Positions 54,886 through 64,000 of a stretch of DNA of 64,000 nt are shown here, in pieces. Under the pieces are notes generated by a model. The model ran no database searches and had not been told where the DNA came from. It was given only the letters and a program-made list of their open reading frames with translations. Every line of letters starts with the position of its first letter. The stretch's first letter is position 1. A program made the translations under genes and the position numbers. The DNA comes from Purpureocillium takamizusanense (lineage: Eukaryota; Ascomycota; Sordariomycetes; Hypocreales; Ophiocordycipitaceae), in the NCBI RefSeq assembly GCF_022605165.1, contig NC_063071.1:2542001-2606000 (forward strand). The letters run 5' to 3'.

Positions 54886-56224
54886 TCCGGAGTCGTTGGC
54901 AGGACTGGACGCTCAGAAGGACCGAGAACGCAAAATGACTACTCCGTATACTACTATACGGATGCAACTGATTGCCAGTGGATAATTTATATTCATCAAC
55001 CCACATGATGCTCCTCAAGATGGCTACAGTGCACTGCCCTGCACCGCCCCTCTCTTGCGCGGCAGAAGACTCCCGTCCATGGTCCGGCCCGCGGTCGCAC
55101 AACATGAAGTAGACATAGCCACAGGCAGCAGCCTACCGTTCGAGAGCGTCGCTAACAAATAGAGTTTCCAGATCCAGTCAGATGCAGCAATCCCGAGCGG
55201 GCACATCATCCAGTCCAGAGAAAGGCAGATCCGGGGGCTTTCGTACAGGTCGTGTGCTTTGGGGTGGCTCAGCCATAGAGCACAAGCCATATAGATTAAT
55301 GATAGAAGGCGCGCTGTTGAGCCCATGGAACCGGGTGGGTGGCCATCGCTCACGTTTGCCTCACGAGCTACAATACCGCCGCTGCCGCTGTGACCTGGCT
55401 TTGCAACATACCAAGAGGTTGAAAAGTAGGGGCGGGGGAGGGGGGGGGGGGCCTTGATGGAGCATTCGCGTCTTACGTCTATACAGTAAATAATCGGGAG
55501 CGCGCCCGCCCTTATATCTACACACGTTACATTGAGGCCCTCCCAGAGTTCTTTACGGGCGAAATAAAATCCGTATCCGGGAGTCATGCAAGCTGACGTG
55601 ATCCGATCGCGGTTGCTTCGCAGACGCGTGGGAGTCGCGAACGCAAGTGAAGCTTGGTCCAAACAAGCCACCCTGACTTTCGTGACTTCGCTTCAGTTAC
55701 GTAGATGACAATGGCGAAAACAACATCGCCCGGCGGGAAAATAATATCCAGCCATATCACCAACATTGGCCTAGGGCTGGTTTATAAGTATGTTGCCCCC
55801 CCCAACTGTTCGCTCATGCACGCAAGCAAATCCAAGCTAAAGGCAGTCCCTCAGTAGTAAGAACTGGTCAATTAGTAGCGCCGCATCATATATCAATCCT
55901 CGAACAGCCATGGTTGTGATTGGAACCGCGTTTCTAGTGTGCGGAGCCAGCCCTGACTTGTTCCGGAGAGGCGTTGCTTCCTGGAAGGCCATCAACTGGA
56001 GAACTGTATCTGTGGCCATCATACAAGCGGCCGAGTACAGCCGATGGTTCTTTACCGTTGTCAACGCAACTAGAGACTTGTACAAGAGGTGGCCTTGACA
56101 TGTGCCATGAGCAGACGTAGGTGCGGCCCCGAGATGAAACTATAGCTTTGGGAATGCTAACGAAATCATTCACAGGGGCGATAACAAGAACTTCACCCAA
56201 ACCTCTCAAGGCATATAACCCTGC
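54886..56224. other. Intergenic with degenerate membrane-protein-like fragments
   Basis: Minus-strand frames at 55024-55671 and 55584-55766 contain hydrophobic, protein-like pieces (VIWLDIIFPPGDVVFAIVIY, SLIYMACALWLSHPKAHDLY, ASDWIWKLYLLATL). They do not connect into one model and may be a relic of a fungal membrane-protein gene. A G13 run lies near 55439-55451. Confidence 0.3.
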
Positions 56225-56850
56225 GGAATGGGGGCTAGCATCCGATCAAAAGGTGAGGTACGGAGCAGTCCCGCGCTGCATATAAGCGCAAACGAGCCAC
56301 GGTGGCACGCTAGATTCGCAATACTGAACGCGGACAAGAGTGCGCCGCCCGGCGGCCGTCATGGCGGTGGACGGGGTCTGGGACTTTGGCGGCATGATCC
56401 CACGCGGGCTTTGGGCCGGAGCTCATGGCGCTGCACGCGGCCGGCGAGAAGGAGCGGTTCGACGAGATGGCGCGCCAAAAGGTTCTTGCGGCCGCCTGGG
56501 CCGGGACGACCTGCGGTTGGGGGCTGGAGTAGGGCATGTGGTCGTTCAATAAGCCGTCGCCGTTTGACTTTGCGACGCTCGTGAGCAACTACACGCTCGA
56601 GGGCGTCGCGCGGCGCGTCCGGACGCCCACGTTTGTCGGGGGCGCGGAGGACGACGCGCAGTTCAGGGGCCACCTGCACGCCTTCAAGAGGGCCGACGAC
56701 GCCATCGGCACGCACTCGGGCGTCGCGGCGCTCAAGTAGCAGAGCGCCGTGGTGCTGGACTGGTTCCAGGGCGTGCTGGACGCGAGGAGGCGCGGGGGGT
56801 ATAGTGGTGGAGACGAACGGGAGGAGGCGAGAGGGGGTTCATGAACCTCA
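56225..56850 (+). pseudogene. Alpha/beta-hydrolase pseudogene
   Basis: A C-terminal alpha/beta-hydrolase fragment is readable but broken. The frame from about 56360 gives MAVDGVWDFGGMIPRG, shifts after about 56405 to GFGPELMALHAAGEKERFDE, meets TAG at 56530, continues GMWSFNKPSPFDFATLVSNY, RRVRTPTFVGGAEDDAQFRG, meets a second TAG at 56737, then QSAVVLDWFQGVLDAR. The pieces match the central and C-terminal part of fungal dienelactone-hydrolase-like esterases (the catalytic Asp loop is GGAEDD). The N-terminal half with the nucleophile elbow is not found upstream. Both stops are CAG-to-TAG type, one transition each. Clearly non-functional as a full enzyme. Confidence 0.7.
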
Positions 56851-59800
56851 TGATGCATGGGTTGACTTCATACGTGCCTTGCCTGCTGGGCACGAGGTAC
56901 GCGGGCGGCGCCAATAGTATAGGCTTGGTAGTACGTTGGTGGATTTGTTTACGTTGCGTGGTTTCGACTACTTACTAGACTGTAGTCACTACGAAGTTTC
57001 TTCGGACGAAGTGAATAGGCGCTCCGGGCATGTACGAACAAAGTTAGTTGGATGCGCAATTGCAGGTTGCAAGAGCACGTTACGAGAAGCATATCGTGAC
57101 GTGACGTGCCGGGGCTGTGGTGGCTGGCATGCATGAGTGAGCAAGTTTGGGCGGGCAGACGGGCATGACTCGCTCGCCCGGTGGATTGCGCTCATGGCAA
57201 AACGAGAACCGCTTCCGACCCTGTTTTCTTTGTTGCATTTCTGGTGTTGCGTAGACTTGTCATGCGCTGTGTAGACGACAAGGCGGGAGCCCGCGAACCC
57301 AAGCATGGCGTTGACGTGTTTCGATAGCCGCCGGGGCATAGAGCATCCCCCCGCCATTACTCAGCAGGCCAAATCATATCGGGGGCGGATGAGAGCAGGC
57401 AAGTGTTAGTACTCCGTAGTGGTTGGTGACTTTGAGTTCCTGCGGTGGTACGTCGTACGAGCAGCCAAAGGTCTTCGCCCCCCAAATTGCCCTTTTCGGG
57501 CCGGCAGAGGCGGAGGGGGGGCCTCGTTCCACACCGGCAAGCACAAGCAAGCAGCAGAGGGGGGGGGGGGGGCGGATAGCATGGCTGGCGGCAGCGAATG
57601 GCACGAGGCGGCGGCAAGACAAGCTTTTGGCCTGTCTCGGTGGCGCATGGCCCAGGGCCTGGTCGGGTGGATGGCAGATTTGGTTGGTGCCGCCGGAAGG
57701 TCGCTAGTAAGGGAGGGGAGGGGGTGGTTGGTTCGTTGGAGGAAATCTGCATCGGCAGTTCAACAGGCGAGGGAGGGAGGGAAGAAAAGGATACGAGGAC
57801 GACGACGGCGACAGAAAGACGGGAGGGAAGGGGGAGGACGCAATTGGACGACAAGTTGTCGGACTAACTTTGGTGTTGGAGGGTTTGTTTAAACTCTTGA
57901 TGGAAGATTTGGATTGAAGTGAGGTATCTTCTTCAGTACGTATACTGTACGTATGGTATTAGTACTGTAGAAAGGTTAGTAATTGTTGACAGCGCAGGAT
58001 TCCCAGCACTCGAGGGGGGGATCCCAGCACCTGGAGACAACAGCCTGTACGTGTCTACTAGGCACGCTGGTGCAAACGAGAATAGAACTTACTTGCGAGC
58101 TTGGCAGCGGGGGAACGAGAAAGACCCACGGGTTTGATGGCCTGAATACATGCCTGGCAAGCTGGGAACTGCCTTGCAGCACGTGCTCCACTGCCCTGTA
58201 GGGCGACCACACCTGTCCGACATTGGGTACGTACGAATACATAGCCTTGATAGGCCAAGCTTTTAGTAGCAGGGGTAGAGGGAGGAGGACGGGGGCTTGG
58301 GGAGGAGCTTGTCAGCGGCCCTGGCCTCACCAAGCTCACCTGTTCCTCACCTTGCTCCGCAAATGACCGATCGCCATTGAACCTGGACGACGTCTTTCGT
58401 CGTGACACGCCAATTGTGCCAGGCGGGCGGACCAAGTGGCCGTCTCTGACGCGCGCTGCGGCAGCAAGCGGCGTCATCAACGTTCGTCCCTGTCGTTGTC
58501 GTTGTCGTCGTCGCCCAGCGAGGGAGACGGCCACGTCTTCCCTACTGTACTTGTTTTACGAGCCGTCCCAATATCGACAATGATGCCCGCCCGCATGCAT
58601 TCCATTCCAAAACCACCTCGTCCCCCCTGGATCGCCTGGAACACGCTCGTGGAACATGTGGATCGACACCGCCCTGGACTGGCTGACGTCAGGCGTCGCA
58701 TTGATTGGCGTCGCCAGCCAAGCAGGCGGTTCACTAACTTACGCTTTCAATTGCGTACGTACGTTCGTCGGAGGTGGGCGGGAGGAAGGGCGGAAACGGG
58801 ATGAAACCCACCCAAAATAAAAGCACTGCCCTTCGGACCGTAATAATTCAGGCGTCCAGCCGCCGCCGTGTTCCATGCCCGTGTCACTGTCACGGACCGC
58901 CCGCCCGCCCGCCCGCCCAACCAGAGAGTTGATTTGGCCGGGCGAGCGAGCAGTTCCATGTCGTTCAAAGCCGACGACGAGCCGAGACCAAGACGGACGA
59001 CGGCCTGGGCGACAATGCAGAGGCCGCACCGAGTCCTCTTCCCCCGCGCCACCTTTCAATGGACGGATCATGGGCGACGCATGAATGCAAAGGGGGGTTC
59101 CTCAGCGACGGCAGTCTCCGGACGCGCGGCTGGCCGTTGCAGATAGACGCTCGACGTGTCTGTGCTGGGCGTCTGCGACCGAGAATGTTCCCCAGCTGGG
59201 CTGGTAGGTCCGTCATGGCGTCAGTCCTGTGTGTGGAGGGGGGACGGGCCATAGCGGCGCCCGGATAATACACTAAATTGCTTGGTGCTGCAGCACAATC
59301 CAGGTATGAACAGCTACCCACCCCCTAGAGAGGAGAGGCACCTGGACGGCGGATCTTGGCTCATCGGCCGCGGCGCAGTCGGTAGACGAGGAGTAACCCG
59401 GCACTAGCGGAATCGTGTCGTCGTATTTTTGATGCGGTAGCTACTGGACCTGGTGGAGGAGGTCGAGGGGAGGCGCGCTGCCCCAAACTGCGCTGCTGCG
59501 GCGGGCGCGGTGCAAGTTGTGTGGTGGAGCTGCAAGAGAGGTTTGCATCGCGTTAGACTTGGGAGCTTGAAGGCGAGCAGGCGGGCGTTTTCCCCACACG
59601 GTAGACCACGTACGTACACTACGTACCAGGTACAAAGGAAGGCAGTTATCGGAGCACGGCATACCTACTAGGAAAGGTACGTACTGACTGACCTTGGCTC
59701 GCCCGGCGCGCACATACCAAGTGCCAGATACCCTGTCCGAGAGTACGGGATACTTGGAACACCGTGTGCGCGCCGTCGCGACGGCGAGTGGTCTGTTCGA

Positions 59801-61229
59801 GGCAGGTGCGCACCTTCCTGGTGGCCTGCTGTCACCTTCCTGGCGGCGCTCGGTTTGTACCAAGGTGTGTGAGGTATAGAGGGAGGGATGGATGCCCGGG
59901 TGCCTGTGCGAAGTTAGGAGGTGGCTGCCTGGCCCGAGTAGCATGACATGGCAGTATACTCGGGTACCTTGACTACCTTATTAGTACTAACATACGACAC
60001 ATGCACAAGATGATGGATGGCATAGGTAGTAGCAAAGCAAGCCATGGCACGACTTGCATGACAGCATCGTTTGCAGTATTTTACGTAGTAGTTGGTGAAC
60101 AGCGGGCAGGTCTCCCACCACCCCCAATTCTTGTTGCAACTACCTTACGTATCAGTTAGCATTCTCATCCTGCCCTCTGCAGCAAAGGTTCCCGTGCTCG
60201 AGGAGGGCGGCCGCCTCGGAGTCTGTCCGTCTCCAAGCCAGAAACAGCATCGCCGCATCACCAGCCATCCTGCTCCATCATCGGCCCATCTTCTGCTGCT
60301 GGGCCCGTCCGCCTCCCTTTCGTCCCACCACGCAGGGTTGGCTGGCCGGCCTGAGCTAGATTGTCCTTTGCTTTTTGCCTCTTCGGGGCGTCTCCCCTGG
60401 CTCGAATTGGTTGATTCACTCCGATGAGCTTGCGCCTGCTCGTGACGCTTCTTTTCATCCTCCTCTCTCGCGGGGGTGCCATCCAATAGTACTTACTTGC
60501 TGCCTTCCACGGTACCTATAATCCTGAACTGCACAATAGTCACAATACGATACGACACAGCAATATCCATCGTCCCCCTCCTCGACCTGCACCGCCTGCC
60601 GATCAACAACTGTCTGCCTGTCATTCCCCGTCTGGACCCTCCCCCCTTTCCGGCCGCGGAACGCCCCCCTTGGCCCACCACCCGCGCCATCTCCATCCCT
60701 CCGGCGGCACCTGCGCATCTCGCATCTCGCATCGAGCGCCCCAGGCCTGCCTGGGCTTGATCCTGCACCACCACGCACCAGCACTCGATCCCCGCCTCAC
60801 ATGCTGCGGCCCTTCTATGGAAGCTTAATCCAACCTTGCCCACGTTTCTTAAAGGAGTCATTCTTCTTCTCCCTCCTCCCTCCCCTCCTCGTTCCAAAGC
60901 CAGGAGTATACCTGGTGCTTCCCCCCAAACTCACGTGTTGCGTTTTTTGGACCACGACGACGACGATAACGACGACACTCGTTTCCCGCTTAGAGTGGAC
61001 GCATTGGTTTGGCTGCTGTGTCGTTGTCCTTGTCGTCACTGTCGTCGCTACCGCCGCCACTGTCGACGCCATCGCCGCCACCATCGCCAACGACCAACAA
61101 CAACCACCGGCCCGCTAGCCGCCACTCCCGATTCCGAGCCTCAATCGACGACGAGATCCCCCCCTTCGACTTGCCCAGCTGCCGGCTCATGTCGGTGACG
61201 CCCGCCAGCTGTATCGATGCTGGCCCGGC
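56851..61229. other. Long region without a convincing gene
   Basis: About 4.4 kb. Holds a G14 run at 57559-57572, purine-rich text at 57760-57845, GTACC/CCTAC words near 59605-59690 and 59945-60030, and a CT/CGA-rich leader at 60850-61190. Long frames on both strands are GC-driven. It includes the promoter and probable long 5' leader of the next gene. Confidence 0.5.
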
Positions 61230-64000
61230 ATGCATCCAACCTTCGCCTGCTTCGTCCTCGCCGTCTTCTGCATTTCGGTCCTCTCCACCAAGGCTCTCCG
61301 CCTGAGCCAGAACGCACACTCGTTTAACACCGTCGCCTTCGCCATCTATCTGCCTATCCTCTTCATTCCCGACTTGCTGCTCATTTCCGCCGAGTGGTTA
61401 CTGCTGCGCCGCAAGAATGGCATTCTGCTCTCGGTTCTCGGCGTCACCGCCGCTTGCTTGATCAGGTATGTGCGCACGTGCTCCTCCTTCTCTTTCCTTT
61501 TCTTCACATTGACAGCCGGCTCTAGCACCACAACGCTCTTCGCTGCCACGTCGCAGCTTAGCTTCTGGTGGCAGACGGGCGGCGACATTGAATGGGCCGA
61601 CGCAGCCGCCTTCGCACTGCACGATGAGGGCCGAAAGGTTCTCATGAGCGGCTCCGGCACGGCCATGGCCATCGGTAGCGCCATTGTCGTCGCCGCCTGG
61701 ATCTTGAAGGGCATTTTGTGCCGCTCCATCAGCGCGTTTGTTGCCGCCGTAGAGGCCCGCATGCTCGCTCGTGCGTTCAACCGTCTTGCACTGTCCTACC
61801 TGCGTCACCTTGCTAACCCCTACCTGCAGTGCTACGCTGGACCACCGGAAAGCTGGGTCGAACAAAGCCTATCAAGGGAAATGGTGATGAGAACTCTCTG
61901 CTGCCCATGCGAGAGATATACAGCAATGATTCCGACTCTGATTTCGACGATGATGCTTCCAGCGACCGCACTCTCCCTGTCGGCGATGGCAGCCCACCAC
62001 CCGAACGCCCGGTGGCGCGTCGACGGGTCGTTTCCTCCTTTCTGGCCGGCACTGTCATTGCCGTCTTCCTCGCTTCGGCACTCATCTTTGACACGGATGG
62101 GCCCTATGGCCGTGTACTGACAACCCTCCCCCTCCCTTTGCTCGACATCTTTAGAGGCAAGACCATTAGCTGCGATGGCAGCACCTGGCCACTTCCCGAC
62201 CTCGTCGATAAAGTGCTATGGGAGAAGCCCAAGGGCGAATTCAAGGGGTGGGCACCCGCCGGCGTCGACAACCGCTTCATCCAACAGTACCGCGAGCGCA
62301 AGCCTGACTGGGTACCTATCAACCTACCCTCCGGCTTCGAGCGCTGGGACCCTAAGCAGAGGCAGAGAGCGAAGGAAGCCGCTCATTCCGACCCCTCCGC
62401 AACTGCGACGGGCCTACCAGCGACCACTCCCACGCCAGGTCGCGACCGGTGCCCCGACCCCCTCATTGAAGACCCTTTCTACAACCCTGTCAACGACCCC
62501 ATGAAGATCAGCAACCTGGACACGGATCTCTTGCAGCCGCTTCAAAAGGCCCTGGAGGGTGTCAACATAAGACACATTGCCCTTATACAGATGGAGAGCA
62601 TGCGGGAGGAGTTGTTTCCTCTGCAGTACGGATCCGACTTGCACAAGCTGCTCATGAAGTCGCATGAGGAGATCGAACTAGACGCAGCGAATGCTAGGTT
62701 TGCCAATTTGACAGTCAACATTGAACGGCTTACGGGAAAGTCGGGAAACTTTCAAAATGGTGCGGGCGAGGCTCTTGCGGGCATGTCACAGGAGTGGGAC
62801 GACAAAACCGAGCCCAGGTACGGCGGCATCAACATTATTGGCGCCCATACCACCAGCAGCGTCTCGACCAAAAGCACGGCCGCGATTCACTGCGGCCTCT
62901 GGCCCATGCCCGTTGACATGTTTGAGGAGTCGCAGTTGCCCAACTATCAGCCCTGTCTGCCTCAGCTCCTCGAGCTCTTCAACAGGATGAAGGGCAATTC
63001 GTCGGGCAAAGACTTTCGCGAGCATCAGTGGTATCCCGCCTTCTTCCAGTCCGTCACCGATGGGTACGACAGACAGGACCAGTTTGACGACCGCATTGGT
63101 TTCAAGCACATTGTGACCAAGAAGCGCCTCAAGGTGGACTCGTTCCGCAACCCCGATCTTCAAGAGATCAACTATTTTGGGTACCCTGAGACGGCGCTCA
63201 AGAGCTACATTCGCGACTATATTACGAATGCGACAGCCCACGACCAGCGCATGTTCTTGTCACACTTTACGAGCACGACGCACCACCCGTGGGCGACGCC
63301 CGAGGGCTTCGAGACGGTCGAGTACATGGGCTCAGCCCATGGCGGTCTAGCTGACGCGCACAAGGACATGAACAAGTACCTCAACACGATACGGTGGACC
63401 GACGCCTGGCTGGGCGACCTGATGAAGTTGCTCGAGGAGACTGGTGTAGCCAACGAGACGCTGGTTGTCTTCGTTGGCGATCACGGACAGGCATTCAAGG
63501 AGGACCACAAGAAAACGGGCACTTACGAGAACGGGCACATCAGCAACTTCCGCGTGCCCATTACGTTCCGTCACCCCAAGATCCCGCGCGTGCAGCATCA
63601 CGTCAACTCGACGTCCATCAGCATTCTGCCCACGATCCTCGACCTTCTCATTAATACACGATCCCTGAACAGCAAGGACAGGGCGGCGGCATCGGACTTG
63701 ATCCAGGATTACGAGGGCCAGTCTCTCATTCGGCCCTACAAGTCGACGTATCGCGGACGGCGAGCCTGGAATTTTGGCGTCGTGAACCCCGGCGGCAAGA
63801 TGCTGACAGTGACGTCGGCGGACGCGCCGTGGCGGGTGGTGATGCCCCTCGACGGCAAGAGTGAATACGTCTTCACGAACATGGAACGAGACCCACTGGA
63901 GAAGCACCCGCGGTCTAAGTGGTCCATCAACGGCCTCGTGTCCGACGTGAGGCGAAATGACGGCGAGGATGCGGCGGCTTGGCTCACCGAGGCGAACCAG
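61230..64000 (+). CDS. Sulfatase-superfamily (LTA-synthase-like) membrane protein, 3' end outside window
   Basis: Three exons seen: 61230-61465, 61526-61770 and 61830 to the window edge, 884 codons so far. N-terminal half: several membrane helices (FACFVLAVFCISVLSTKALR, AFAIYLPILFIPDLLLI, FLAGTVIAVFLASALIFD). C-terminal half: an alkaline-phosphatase/sulfatase-type domain starting at RHIALIQMESMREELFPL, with TSSVSTKSTAAIHCGLWPMP at the nucleophile position, SHFTSTTHHPWATPEGF, and the metal-binding VVFVGDHGQAFKEDHKKTGT followed by NGHISNFRVPITFRHPKI. It lacks the C/S-x-P-x-R motif of classic sulfatases and looks like the phosphotransferase-type branch (lipoteichoic acid synthase, Thr nucleophile). 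Intron 1 (60 nt) carries no in-frame stop; intron 2 is 59 nt. Substrate unknown. Confidence 0.82.

Noticed and set aside
57419..57892. Plus-strand 157-codon frame rich in Gly/Arg
   Set aside because: Driven by purine-rich low-complexity sequence and a G14 run; no motif.

Overview
The window is nuclear DNA from a filamentous ascomycete (Pezizomycotina), most likely a sordariomycete of the Hypocreales type. The genes carry short introns of about 48-195 nt with GT..AG ends and CTGAC/CTAAC-type branch sites. Third codon positions are GC-rich, neighbouring genes lie on either strand with 0.3-4 kb between them, and many products are typical fungal proteins. The placement is inferred from protein style and gene structure; no database was searched. 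Exon boundaries were fitted by hand, and most models close exactly in frame.

Left part (1-25 kb): a partial secreted protein with an apparent frame break (1-862, -), a BTB protein (-), a CSN8/PSMD8/eIF3k-type PCI protein (-), a sphingoid base kinase (-), the NatA auxiliary subunit Nat1 (-), the mitochondrial protein Mix23 (-), two small doubtful genes near 15 kb, a Kes1/Osh4-type oxysterol-binding protein (+), class II fructose-bisphosphate aldolase (-), a Bcs1-type AAA ATPase (+), a GNAT acetyltransferase (+) and a microbial-type poly(ADP-ribose) glycohydrolase (+).

Middle (26-46 kb): an amino acid permease (+), a CYP51 sterol 14-alpha-demethylase (+), a 1310-residue VPS9/ankyrin/PX protein resembling Vrl1 (+), a conserved uncharacterised protein with an 8-nt first exon (+), the Ola1/YchF ATPase (-) and a PPPDE-type deSUMOylase-like protease whose only intron appears to be GC-AG (+).

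Right part (46-64 kb): mitochondrial uS11m (-) and TIM44 (+) share a 451-bp divergent promoter. They are followed by an AT-rich relic-like island, an intron-containing tRNA candidate, a NADAR-domain gene and an ADP-ribose-1''-phosphate phosphatase (macrodomain) gene side by side, a multi-pass membrane protein with a collagen-like tail (-), an alpha/beta-hydrolase pseudogene, about 4.4 kb without a convincing gene, and a sulfatase-superfamily membrane protein running off the right edge.

Most genes are housekeeping. The feature I would look at first is the ADP-ribose theme: three unrelated ADP-ribose-handling folds (microbial PARG, NADAR, macrodomain) within 29 kb, two of them adjacent and co-oriented. 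Other points worth checking are the Vrl1-like trafficking protein, the sulfatase-fold protein without a classic Cys-sulfatase signature, and intergenic clusters of a GTACCTAGGTAC palindrome.
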